A stretch of 64,000 nt of DNA, from positions 62,001 to 126,000 of the forward strand of contig NZ_BAACAP010000246.1 in NCBI RefSeq assembly GCF_045865695.1, in the 5' to 3' direction. The translations under genes were made by a program, and so were the position numbers. Below the pieces are notes generated by a model. It was given only the letters and a program-made list of their open reading frames with translations, did no database searches and was not told the DNA's origin. Shown here piece by piece: positions 1 to 8,529 of the stretch. This DNA is from Scytonema sp045865695. Its GTDB lineage: Bacteria > Cyanobacteriota > Cyanobacteriia > Cyanobacteriales > Nostocaceae. Position 1 is the stretch's first letter, and each line of letters starts with the position of its first letter.

Positions 1-1103
1 CGATTTGCAGAGACAGGTAACAGTGCAACTGGGCATTGGTCTTCTACAGTGTAGCCCAGCATGGGACCGCTATCTTGTTTCCACCATTTATCTGTAAGTT
101 GGACGCGACGTATCCGAATTTGGGAAGCTCTTGCGATCGCATCCATTGGATCTTGAACCCGTCCCAAGTCTTCCGAGTCAGATGGAGGACGAATTGTAAT
201 GTCCAAAGCACGCCCTACAGCACCTACAGCAATCAGAAGAGCTTCTTCTAGATCCGAAGAAGGTGATGCAACTGGAAAGAAGGCTGTTTTTGTTTGTTTT
301 ATAACTCCAGCCAGTTTTTCCAACGTTTCATTCATCACCTGACGATTCAGGCGCTTTTTTTCCTCGTATTTGAGTAATTCTTGCTGTATTTCCTGTTGCT
401 GTAGCAGTACAATGCCTTGCAAGAAATAACTCATGAATTCAACCAATCCCTCAAATAAAACCTCTGTATCTCGAACATCCCTAGTACTGTAGTATTCGAG
501 TTCAACCAATTTTTCTGCTGCTTCCAACCACATCCCATTCCCAAATGGGAGCATAGCAGAAGAAGGTTGCTGGATTAATTCCTCAAACCCCATCCATTTA
601 GCAGATCCTTTCTGAATTCTGACCCACAACACACTACCAGGTTCAGGAGAGAATATCTCGCCGTCTTCTAAGGAAAAGAATCGGATTCCTGGCTCTAATA
701 TGTTGTACGTTGAAATGCATACATCAGCAAGTGCCGAACTCAATTGCTGAATCCAGCGTTCCAGCATCAAAACAGCAGAGCTTTCTTTTACAGTCAACAA
801 ATAATTAAATTCTGCTCTAGTTACTCTAACAATCTCTGCTGGCTCAAGTGACACGGCTATAATTTGCTGCTGTTCCTGCTCTTGTTTTGGTGGAATTGAA
901 AACATCGCTTCTCCAGGTCCAATACTCGTGAGATAGCGACGTTGACCTTGGGGGAGACCGCTAGCAACGGTAATAGCAAATAGTGCAAAAGAACCCGATT
1001 GCACAACCCAAACTGTTTGGGTATCGCTGAGAAGTAGGGGTTCATTGCCATTAAACCTATATAGGTCTTGCTGCAAGCCTTGAACTCTAGTATAAGAAGT
1101 CAT
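1..1103 (-). CDS. NHLP-type peptide export ABC transporter, second permease/ATPase subunit (partial)
   Basis: Open frame from an ATG at 1103 that runs off the left edge, so only about 367 N-terminal residues are visible and the membrane and ATPase domains lie outside. The visible part is the soluble N-terminal region typical of the second ABC subunit in NHLP/NHLM bacteriocin export loci: a cNMP-binding-like beta-rich stretch (TVWVVQSGSFALF, residues about 30-45, then GPGEAMFSIPP), followed by a helical region. The start lies 6 bp after the stop of the C39 peptidase exporter, so the two are almost certainly co-transcribed. The assignment rests on this N-terminal architecture and operon position. 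The ABC motifs themselves cannot be checked here. Confidence 0.7.
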   Translation of the reverse strand, partial: MTSYTRVQGLQQDLYRFNGNEPLLLSDTQTVWVVQSGSFALFAITVASGLPQGQRRYLTSIGPGEAMFSIPPKQEQEQQQIIAVSLEPAEIVRVTRAEFNYLLTVKESSAVLMLERWIQQLSSALADVCISTYNILEPGIRFFSLEDGEIFSPEPGSVLWVRIQKGSAKWMGFEELIQQPSSAMLPFGNGMWLEAAEKLVELEYYSTRDVRDTEVLFEGLVEFMSYFLQGIVLLQQQEIQQELLKYEEKKRLNRQVMNETLEKLAGVIKQTKTAFFPVASPSSDLEEALLIAVGAVGRALDITIRPPSDSEDLGRVQDPMDAIARASQIRIRRVQLTDKWWKQDSGPMLGYTVEDQCPVALLPVSAN

Positions 1104-1109
1104 CAGTAT

Positions 1110-3359
1110 TTACCCCTCCTCTAGCGCGTCTCCCTCACTGCGGATCAATTCTAAGTAAAGACCCTCAGTTTTTTGTAATTCTTGATGAGTACCTCTTTGT
1201 ACCACCTTTCCCTTTTCTAAGACAACGATCTCATCACAATCTCGGATGGTACTTAGTCTGTGTGCAACAATGATACAAGTGCATCCTCTCTGACGTAGCT
1301 TCTGGTCAATAATTTTTTCTGTTTCAGTATCAAGCGCACTAGTCGCTTCATCCATAATACAAATGGAGGGGTTGTTAACTAAAGCACGGGCAATTTCCAA
1401 GCGCTGTCTTTGACCGCCACTTAAATTTGCACCACCTTCTAAGAGTTGACTGTTATATCCTCCTGGTAAGGAAACGATCGCATCGTGTATGGCTGCATGT
1501 TCGCACGCCCGTACTAACTGAATCTCGCGTACAGTGCTATCCCAGAGAGTTAAGTTGTCCCTAACAGTGCCAGCAAATAGTAAGATATCTTGATCTACAA
1601 AGGAGAGAGAATTGACAAGAACTTGACGCGGAATTCGGGACCTTGGTTGAGCGTCGAACAGAATCTCTCCTTCCCAAGGTTCATATAGCCCGCATATGAG
1701 TTTCGCGATGGTAGATTTACCAGAACCACTACCTCCTACCAAGGCGACTCGCTTTCCTGGTTTCACTGAAAGATTGAAGTTTTCAATCAACGGAGGAGCA
1801 ACTCGGTTGTAACCAAATGTAACGTTTCGTAATTGAATGTATCCTTGGAGTTTGGGGCTTGGGGCTTGGGGATTGGAGATTGGCGATTGGGGCTTGGGGA
1901 TTTTACTTTGTTCTTGTTGTCTTCCCTCTGTTTCGTCTACTTGCAAATCTACGGGATTGCACAAAACATCATCTAGGCGATTGAGATTCCCCTCCACTTC
2001 TTGGAGTTCGCTTCCGAGGTTGACGAGATTATTGATAGGTTCCATAAAACTTTGCATCAGGCTTTGAAACGCTACCAGCATCCCAATGGTAATGTCACCG
2101 TTCATCACTCGGATACCGCCTATGACCAAAACCAGCATTGTTGTTATGTCAGAGAGGAAACTAGGGACAGTTCCTAAAAACTGGTTGCTCTCTTCCATTG
2201 TCTGCTGAGCATTAACTGATTTGGCATAGTAACCCGCCCATCGGGAGAAAAAATCGGATTCTAACCCAGATGCTTTGAGTGTTTCCATGCTTTGAAGCCC
2301 GGAAATAGCTACCCCAGTGACTTTTCCCTGCTCCTGTATTAATCTTATGTTGGTCTCTGTGCGCTGTCGGGAGACTAACTGTAAAATCAGGAGGTTGGCG
2401 ATCGCAAAAGAAATCCCAATTGCTGTCAGTACTATATCATACTGCAACATGACGGCGGCATAAAAAATCACCATAATTGCAGCAATTGCCGAAGTCGTTA
2501 ATTTTCCTGAGAGGATATTTGCTAGATCGTCATTCAGGCGGATGCGACTGCTAATTTCACCTGCAAACCGTTGAGCATAAAAACTCACTGGTAGACGTAA
2601 GATATGCCATACAAATTGGCTAGACATCCCTACAGAGAGCTTTACCTTCATTCGACGGAGAAACTGCAACTGTAACATTGTTAACAATGCATTTAAACTC
2701 CCAGTGATTAGCATCCCTAACAGCAGAGGTCTCAACCAATCTTGTCGATTTTGAATCAAAACATTATCTACGAATACTTGAGTAAATACTGGTATTGCCA
2801 ATCCTGGTAGTACCAGTAAAAACCCTGCTACAATACAATAAATAAGTACTCCTGTAGAACCTTGTAACCGCTTCCACAAAGCTTGGATAACACTAGGTTT
2901 GCTACCACCTTTTGTAAAATCCGGTCCTGGTTGAAAAACCAGTACGACTCCCGTATACGCTGCATCAAATTCTTGTATGGAAACGGTTCGCGCCCCAGAT
3001 GCAGGGTCGTTCAAATAAATTTGCTCTTTGCTGAATCCCTCTACAACCAGAAAATGGTTAAAATTCCAAAAGACGATGTAAGGACATTCTAACTGGCGAA
3101 GGGCATCTAACTCCTTAATTTTTAGCCCTTTTCCCACAAGCCCGTAATTCTTAGCAGCTTTGAGGATATTGGTTGCTTTACTCCCATCCCTAGATATACC
3201 GCACACTTGACGAAGTTCTGCTAGCGGTACAATCCGACCGTAGTAACCTAAAATTATACCCAGAGCAGCAGCACCACATTCCACTGCTTCCATTTGTATA
3301 AGAGTAGGAGTACGGCGTCGGTTATTGTGACCCCCGAAGAGAACCTGCAGTTGCAACAT
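1110..3359 (-). CDS. Peptidase-containing ABC exporter (C39 peptidase/permease/ATPase, PCAT)
   Basis: About 749 residues in the inner membrane. It cleaves double-glycine leader peptides and exports the core. Counting from the ATG at 3359, the N-terminal C39 peptidase has Cys28 (MEAVECGAA), His102 (NFNHF) and Asp118 (NDPASG). An ABC membrane domain follows at about residues 150-430, then an ATPase with Walker A GGSGSGKST, signature LSGGQRQR and DEATSALD. The frame opens further upstream at a TTG (3425), but that would overlap the adaptor gene by 65 bp. The ATG at 3359 sits one base after the adaptor's TGA, so I chose it. The linker between membrane domain and ATPase (coded near 1850-1915) contains a heptamer-repeat insert, read as a Pro/Ser/Gln-rich stretch. 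Confidence 0.9.
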   Translation of the reverse strand: MLQLQVLFGGHNNRRRTPTLIQMEAVECGAAALGIILGYYGRIVPLAELRQVCGISRDGSKATNILKAAKNYGLVGKGLKIKELDALRQLECPYIVFWNFNHFLVVEGFSKEQIYLNDPASGARTVSIQEFDAAYTGVVLVFQPGPDFTKGGSKPSVIQALWKRLQGSTGVLIYCIVAGFLLVLPGLAIPVFTQVFVDNVLIQNRQDWLRPLLLGMLITGSLNALLTMLQLQFLRRMKVKLSVGMSSQFVWHILRLPVSFYAQRFAGEISSRIRLNDDLANILSGKLTTSAIAAIMVIFYAAVMLQYDIVLTAIGISFAIANLLILQLVSRQRTETNIRLIQEQGKVTGVAISGLQSMETLKASGLESDFFSRWAGYYAKSVNAQQTMEESNQFLGTVPSFLSDITTMLVLVIGGIRVMNGDITIGMLVAFQSLMQSFMEPINNLVNLGSELQEVEGNLNRLDDVLCNPVDLQVDETEGRQQEQSKIPKPQSPISNPQAPSPKLQGYIQLRNVTFGYNRVAPPLIENFNLSVKPGKRVALVGGSGSGKSTIAKLICGLYEPWEGEILFDAQPRSRIPRQVLVNSLSFVDQDILLFAGTVRDNLTLWDSTVREIQLVRACEHAAIHDAIVSLPGGYNSQLLEGGANLSGGQRQRLEIARALVNNPSICIMDEATSALDTETEKIIDQKLRQRGCTCIIVAHRLSTIRDCDEIVVLEKGKVVQRGTHQELQKTEGLYLELIRSEGDALEEG
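1848..1906. repeat. Heptamer short tandem repeat (CCCCAAT/CCCCAAG type) inside the PCAT gene
   Basis: Units of GGGGCTT, GGGGATT and TGGCGATTGG type repeat on the + strand. The array is read through in frame by the C39-ABC gene as a Pro/Ser/Gln-rich linker between the transmembrane and ATPase domains. It matches the short tandemly repeated sequences known from heterocystous cyanobacteria. Confidence 0.75.
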
Positions 3360-3360
3360 A

Positions 3361-4971
3361 TCAGTTCGCGCCACTCCAAGATTTGAGGATGGGAAAGACA
3401 AAGGTAATTGGAGCTCGTTCTTCAACGGTGACTCGTACAGAAGTTGTGGTTCCAGGTGAAATCTTCATTTGCGGACCTTTAGAAGAAGACCAACGATAGC
3501 CGCTAAAAGTTGAAGAATCTCTTTGCAGTTCGGCAAAAACTTGAATGTGAGGACCCTGTGCTATTAGACTTTGCACAATTTCGGCGTTACCCACTATGCT
3601 AGCGGCTCCTTCTTTTGCGATCGGAAAAGTTGAGACATGAGTGACTTTACCTAAAATACCACCAAAGCGTTCTCTTTGAACGGTTTGAGGTGTAATTTGC
3701 ATTTTCATTCCCGATTGAATCTTTTTACCGTCTGCAACTGGAAAATAAGTTATGGCTACCATTTTACTAGAGTCCTTCGCCGCATCTATGCTTCCCAAGC
3801 GGGTTCCTGCATTGACAACCTGTCCTGGTTTGACAGCAATCTCTAAAATACGTCCCTCTTGCTGACTGGTAATTTGGCTATTATTACGGAGTTGCAGTTC
3901 CAGTTTAGCAATTTCGCTGCTAACTTCTTGAATCTCGTTTTTACGAATTGTTGCATCTTGTAAGTTTTGTTTAGCAAGATTAGCTTCTCGCGTATCTAAT
4001 TCTCGTAATTCTGCTCTGAGTCTAGCAATTTCATTAATATTTATTAAATACGCTTGTTCGGCGTTTGTTTCTTCTACTTGCAGTTTTTGTAAACGAGAGC
4101 GTATACCTGAAATTTCATCATTACTGTTAATAAATTTTTCTTGTGTATCACCTTCTCTCACTTTCACTTCTCTAAGTTGAGTCTCCATTTGAGCAATTTC
4201 TTCGGCTCTTTTGAGATACTCTTCTTGAACTCTAAAATATTCAGCTTCTGAAACGACTTTTTGCTCGACTAAGCTTTTGAAATTACTGACTCTTTTTTTG
4301 AGGAAGGGCAATTGAGCTTTTGCTGCTTGAATTCTTTCTTGTAAGCTTTGGGTTTGCTGATTAAGAGATTCTCGATTTCTTTGTTTAATTGTAGGAGCTA
4401 ATTCTTGCAGTTGTGTCAATCGTTGTTCGAGTTGCTGGCGTTCTTTTTTAATCGCTTCACGGTTTCTTGTTTTCAATGTGGGAGTCAAAACTTGTAATTC
4501 ACCGATTCGTTGCTGAGCATTTTCCCGTTGTTGCTGAATAGCTCTTCTTTCCCGTTCAACTCCTTGTCCGGCTAGCGAACTGACAGATCGATCTTGTTCT
4601 TTAAGTTGCAACAGTTTAAGGTTTTGTTGCTGCAATTGTTTTTCCAGTTCGGATTGGCCAATTATTCCCAGAACTTGACCTTTTTTGACAACATCTCCTA
4701 CTTGACTGTACCATTCTTTGATAACTCCAGAGTTAGATACTTGGATATCCGTAACTTGGTTGGGATAGATCGTTACCCCTTGACCTTCTACTGTAATTGG
4801 GATGCGACCTACGATACTCCATGCAAGCCCGGATACTACTAGACTGCCAAAAGCAGCGATCGGTAACCAATTTTTGGGGCTGACAACTTTCATGATTTGA
4901 TCGAGTTGTTCTGGAGAAGACGAACGTTCTAAAGCTTGTTTGCGGAATAGCCCAGTATTTTGGTTAACCAT
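3361..4971 (-). CDS. NHLP bacteriocin system secretion protein (HlyD-family membrane fusion adaptor)
   Basis: 536 residues from an ATG at 4971. It bridges the inner-membrane peptidase-ABC exporter to the outer envelope in type 1-like peptide secretion. One N-terminal membrane segment (residues about 35-57, LPIAAFGSLVVSGLAWSIVG) is followed by a lipoyl/barrel-sandwich half (VGDVVKKGQVLGIIG), a very long Gln/Glu/Arg-rich coiled coil (about 110-365), the second lipoyl half (VKPGQVVNAGTRLGSI) and a C-terminal beta-barrel. The gene ends one base before the exporter start, giving the order adaptor, PCAT, second ABC seen in cyanobacterial NHLP loci. No substrate peptide lies directly beside it. Confidence 0.87.
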   Translation of the reverse strand: MVNQNTGLFRKQALERSSSPEQLDQIMKVVSPKNWLPIAAFGSLVVSGLAWSIVGRIPITVEGQGVTIYPNQVTDIQVSNSGVIKEWYSQVGDVVKKGQVLGIIGQSELEKQLQQQNLKLLQLKEQDRSVSSLAGQGVERERRAIQQQRENAQQRIGELQVLTPTLKTRNREAIKKERQQLEQRLTQLQELAPTIKQRNRESLNQQTQSLQERIQAAKAQLPFLKKRVSNFKSLVEQKVVSEAEYFRVQEEYLKRAEEIAQMETQLREVKVREGDTQEKFINSNDEISGIRSRLQKLQVEETNAEQAYLININEIARLRAELRELDTREANLAKQNLQDATIRKNEIQEVSSEIAKLELQLRNNSQITSQQEGRILEIAVKPGQVVNAGTRLGSIDAAKDSSKMVAITYFPVADGKKIQSGMKMQITPQTVQRERFGGILGKVTHVSTFPIAKEGAASIVGNAEIVQSLIAQGPHIQVFAELQRDSSTFSGYRWSSSKGPQMKISPGTTTSVRVTVEERAPITFVFPILKSWSGAN

Positions 4972-5210
4972 TTGACCCCACCTCTTAATTTGAATTAATG
5001 CGATTTAAATTTGAGTTTGATATTTATGTAAAGCCCACCATTCAATTTTGGTTAGCACTCAATATTCAATTTTGGTGGGCAATGCCCACTCTACTGTACT
5101 TAAAAGGAGATTTAAAAGCTTTATTGCTTATTTCTTACTTCAATAAAATCTAATCAGATTTCGGAAAATCTTTAATCAAATGTGTTTTTGAAAATCTAGT
5201 AAAACAAATA

Positions 5211-5247
5211 ACCAATGACCAATGACCAATGACCAATGACCAATGAC
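5211..5247. repeat. TGACCAA heptamer tandem repeat
   Basis: About five consecutive ACCAATG/TGACCAA units end exactly at the stop codon of the cNMP-binding protein gene. This is the heptameric short tandem repeat class typical of Nostocales. The rest of the 4972-5247 gap holds a GTGGGC-containing inverted repeat and AT-rich DNA, with no gene seen. Confidence 0.85.
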
Positions 5248-6354
5248 TTAACTTCTTATAATTTTTTTCAACATCCAATCAAATCGATTTCCAGCTAGTG
5301 TCATTTGAGCTAAAAAATGAGAGCTAAGTTCATTTTCATATATACTGTTTTCATCTAAAGGTTGTTCTTTGCTATACCTAAGCCTTCCATAGCTAAATTG
5401 ACTGATAATTTGTTGTTGTTTATCTGCTAATAAAATTGCTAACACTTTATAAAAACGCGCTGCAAAACCTATATCGTGCATGAGTTTTGCTGCTAGTCTC
5501 CACTGAGGAATGGACAAGACAACGGAATTTTCTACAGCACGGACAGTGACGAATGGTAGAGGAACTTCCACAAATGGGGTTTCTCCTACTATGTCACCTT
5601 TTAATACCCAGGCAAACTCCTGTTCTGAACTTTCACTTTCACTATCTTCTAATGATGAAAATGCACGGGCTAGGAAATCATTTTTATCTTCAGATATTGA
5701 AACCGTCATTTTTCCATCAAGTAAAATGTGTAGGGCGTCGATCGCTTTACCTGCATGAATCAGAACTGTTCCTGCACTGAGGTTTTGTGGAGTTCCAACG
5801 GAAACCATCCAATCAATATCGAGATCGCTTAATTCTCCAAAAACAAATAAGATTTCTCGTATTTGCGGTTCGCACAAAGCAATCGTGCTATTGTTTCCTA
5901 GTTGGCTAATTATCTTCTCTAGTCTGTTAGCTAACAAAATTGCGATCGCTCGATAAAGATGAGCCGCAAAACTCTCATCCTCCTGTAACTTTCCCAGTAA
6001 TCGATGTTGCGGAATTGACAAGACCAGCGATTTGGTCACCGTTTTTATGGTGGTAGAAGATAGAGAAGTCTCCAGTAAAGGCATTTCTCCTATCATTTCT
6101 CCACTATCTAATCTGGCAATTTCACGCCCTGACATTTTGCCGCCTTCCAAAACAGCGAAAGCATGACCTAAGGGATTGTCACTAGGTTGGGACACGGTAA
6201 CTGCTATCGAGCCATCCAAGAGGATGTACAATCCATGGAGCGGTTCGCCCTGACGGATAAGAACAGTGTTTGGAGGAATGTGTTTTCGAGTCCCTGCGGA
6301 CACCATCCAGTCAATGTCACTACTACTCAAGGAATTGAGTAAAACTTTTGCCAT
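5248..6354 (-). CDS. Tandem cyclic nucleotide-binding domain protein
   Basis: 368 residues from an ATG at 6354. Two consecutive cNMP-binding-like domains occur at about residues 8-155 and 170-320, each with the phrase HGLYILLDGSIAVTVS or ALHILLDGKMTVSIS, an acidic insertion, and a GEMIGEMPLLE or GDIVGETPFVE phosphate-cassette-like segment. No DNA-binding, kinase or channel domain is visible, so it looks like a free ligand-binding regulator. It lies upstream of, and in the same direction as, the NHLP export operon, 276 bp away. cNMP-domain proteins are frequent in such loci, so a role in controlling export is plausible but inferred. The heptamer repeat abuts its stop codon. Confidence 0.75.
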   Translation of the reverse strand: MAKVLLNSLSSSDIDWMVSAGTRKHIPPNTVLIRQGEPLHGLYILLDGSIAVTVSQPSDNPLGHAFAVLEGGKMSGREIARLDSGEMIGEMPLLETSLSSTTIKTVTKSLVLSIPQHRLLGKLQEDESFAAHLYRAIAILLANRLEKIISQLGNNSTIALCEPQIREILFVFGELSDLDIDWMVSVGTPQNLSAGTVLIHAGKAIDALHILLDGKMTVSISEDKNDFLARAFSSLEDSESESSEQEFAWVLKGDIVGETPFVEVPLPFVTVRAVENSVVLSIPQWRLAAKLMHDIGFAARFYKVLAILLADKQQQIISQFSYGRLRYSKEQPLDENSIYENELSSHFLAQMTLAGNRFDWMLKKIIRS

Positions 6355-6694
6355 ATACGCTTATTCCTTAATTTTTCCTTGAGAATGCGAACGGGTAGTC
6401 GATCTGTCTTCCACCCGCTTATCTTATTCATAGAGTAAAGTTTTTTGTTTTATGCAAATCCTATCTATACAAAATTTAGGAAAAACGGAGGTATGAAGGA
6501 CTACGGGCGTCCATTCGTATCGCTTGCATAAAAGAAAGCCTACAGCCGTATCGCCAGCTCAAAAACGTTAGCTGGCGTATTTCGCTACAATGCTGGTATT
6601 TCCCAGTCATTCCCTCTTACCGGTTACTATACTCTAGACAGGTAAATTACATGACAAAAAATTCTTAATACTACAAATAAGTTAGGAGTTATCA
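6355..6694. other. Intergenic region with hairpin at 6552-6577
   Basis: A 340-bp divergent gap between the cNMP protein and the Rieske gene. It contains an 8-bp inverted repeat, CGCCAGCT...AGCTGGCG (6552-6577, 10-base loop), with no T-run after it. It presumably also holds both promoters. No small reading frame with a good ribosome binding site was seen. Confidence 0.5.
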
Positions 6695-8029
6695 ATGAAT
6701 TTAGATATGAATACAACAGAATCAACGGCACAAACAGCAGAAAAATTTAATTGGAAGCAGTGCTGGTATCCTGTTTGCTTTCTACAAGATTTGCCGAAAA
6801 ACCGCCCTTATAGCTTTTCTTTGTACGATGAACCTTTAGTATTATTCAAAGATAAAGAAGGAAATCTAGTATGTTTAACAGATCGTTGTCCTCATCGTGC
6901 AGCTAAACTTTCCGATGGTCAAATAATTGATGGCAAAATAGAGTGTTTGTATCACGGTTGGCAATTTGGTACTGATGGTCAATGTCTTCATATTCCTCAG
7001 TTACCAGTAGATGCCAAAATACCAGCTAATGCCTGCGTGAAATCATTTAAGGTCGTCAAACGCCAAGGTATAATTTGGATGTGGGCTGGGGAAGTTGAAA
7101 GTGCCTTGGAGCAGGACATTCCAATTATTCCCGAGTTAGATCTGCCGGAATTTACTTGTGTTAACTACATACGCGACCTTCCTTACGACCAAACATTATT
7201 TATCGAAAATGTCATCGATCCAGCCCATGTCCCTATCAGCCACGATGGTGTACTCAGCAAAAAAGAATATGCTCGACCTCTAGAAATTGAAGTAGAAGAA
7301 AATACTATTGCTGGTATTCTTTCTAGAGTTAAAGGTGCTGGAAAATCTGTTACAAGTCGGGGACGGGTGGATTTTATTGCTCCTAACTTAGTTCTTTACA
7401 AGTTTAGTTTTCAAATTAAAGATAAATCTTTAAATGCTGGAACGGCTTTATATTCAATTCCTTTAGGGAAGAATAAATGCCGGATTCTACATAGAAATTT
7501 TATCAATGGACTAACATGGTTCATTAACCTTAAACCCCGCTGGGTGCATCACTTTCAAACCAACAATCTATTAGAAGGTGATATGGCGCTCTTGGTTGGG
7601 CAAAATGTACAAATTCACCAGTTAGGAGAAAGCTTAAAACAAATTTATTTCCCGCTGAAAACCTCCGATACATTAGTCATTGCATACCGCAAGTGGCTGG
7701 ATAAATTCGGTTCTTCGTTGCCCTATTATCAAGGCTATTCCACTTCTAAAAATATAGACAGTCATGAATTGAACAATAAGGTAACTTCTTTAGACAGATT
7801 ATTGCAACACACACAATTATGTAGTTCGTGTAATCGAGCATATCAAGTAACTATTCGACTAAAACAAACCTTTATCGGGATCGCAATAGTTCTTGCAGGG
7901 GCTGCGATAGTTGCTGATGCTAACTGGCTTCAAATAGTAGCAGTTTTCGCCGCTTTTGTCATGATTGCTTTGGCAACTGGAGCAGGTAAATTACAAACAA
8001 AGTTCGAGCGTTCTTATACTCGCCACTAA
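6695..8029 (+). CDS. Rieske non-heme iron oxygenase, PAO/ACD1/Tic55-like
   Basis: 444 residues. The start is fixed by TTAGGAG six bases before the ATG. The Rieske [2Fe-2S] cluster ligands are CPHRAA and CLYHGWQF (residues about 65-95). The mononuclear iron motif is ENVIDPAHVPISH (about 172-184). Near the C-terminus a CSSC pair (LCSSCNRAY) is followed by hydrophobic membrane segments (about 390-432). Rieske plus NVxDPxHxxxxH plus C-terminal CxxC and membrane anchor is the layout of the pheophorbide a oxygenase / Tic55 / cell-death-suppressor family, so a thylakoid or membrane-bound, chlorophyll- or redox-related oxygenase is likely. Substrate unknown. It appears monocistronic, with a terminator at 8141. 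Confidence 0.88.
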   Translation: MNLDMNTTESTAQTAEKFNWKQCWYPVCFLQDLPKNRPYSFSLYDEPLVLFKDKEGNLVCLTDRCPHRAAKLSDGQIIDGKIECLYHGWQFGTDGQCLHIPQLPVDAKIPANACVKSFKVVKRQGIIWMWAGEVESALEQDIPIIPELDLPEFTCVNYIRDLPYDQTLFIENVIDPAHVPISHDGVLSKKEYARPLEIEVEENTIAGILSRVKGAGKSVTSRGRVDFIAPNLVLYKFSFQIKDKSLNAGTALYSIPLGKNKCRILHRNFINGLTWFINLKPRWVHHFQTNNLLEGDMALLVGQNVQIHQLGESLKQIYFPLKTSDTLVIAYRKWLDKFGSSLPYYQGYSTSKNIDSHELNNKVTSLDRLLQHTQLCSSCNRAYQVTIRLKQTFIGIAIVLAGAAIVADANWLQIVAVFAAFVMIALATGAGKLQTKFERSYTRH

Positions 8030-8140
8030 TTTTCTGCATAGCACCTGGTTTGAAATTAGTAAGATTAATACTATTTTCTGCTAAAAGCTGTCTCACTAAT
8101 ATCGAATTTATTTTCTCAATCTCAAAGCTCTATCTCAACT

Positions 8141-8170
8141 AAACCACGCTGTTAAAAGCAGCGCGGTTTT
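8141..8170 (+). terminator. Rho-independent-like terminator after the Rieske gene
   Basis: AAACCACGCTG, a 7-base loop and CAGCGCGGTTT form an 11-bp stem with one mismatch, ending in TTTT. It lies 111 bp downstream of the oxygenase stop. Confidence 0.65.
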
Positions 8171-8529
8171 ATACACGGTAGGGTAGCGATCGGGCTTTAA
8201 GAGTATTTTCCCCCCTTTTTAAGGGGAGCCAGCGCTCTGGTGGAGGGTCTCCCGAACTCACAGCGACTGGCGTGGGCTAGGGGGGGGATGAAAGGGGGGT
8301 GTACCTCATTCAGATGCAAAGCGCTGCTCTCCGTCCTCGCCCGTCTTATACTGGTGGCGGGCGAGACGCCCGCACCACAAGAACTGTATTGGGTTCAAGT
8401 GAAAAGCGCTAGATTTTTTTATTTGGAAGTCCCCAAGAGCGATTCAAAGCAAGAGAAAGATGGCGATCGCTCCCTAATATGTATCGAGCGCGACTTGAAC
8501 ATCTGTACGGGACAAACACTCCCTACCTC
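8171..8529. repeat. Non-coding repeat-rich gap (AAGGGG palindrome and GGCGGGC...GCCCGCACC element)
   Basis: It holds a CCCCCCTTTTT/AAGGGG palindrome (8203-8228), an extended G-run near 8281, and a GGCGGGCGAGACGCCCGC palindrome (8353-8375) that recurs at about 57841. A 97-codon frame here (8240-8533) is not convincing as a gene. The rest shows nothing recognisable. Confidence 0.55.

Noticed and set aside
3360..3425. TTG start giving 22 extra residues on the C39 exporter
   Set aside because: It would overlap the adaptor gene. The ATG one base after the adaptor stop gives a standard-length protein.
5211..5247. Possible CRISPR-like direct repeats
   Set aside because: Units are 7 bp with no spacers. 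They are heptamer tandem repeats, as are the arrays at 60639 and 60820. No CRISPR array or cas gene was found.
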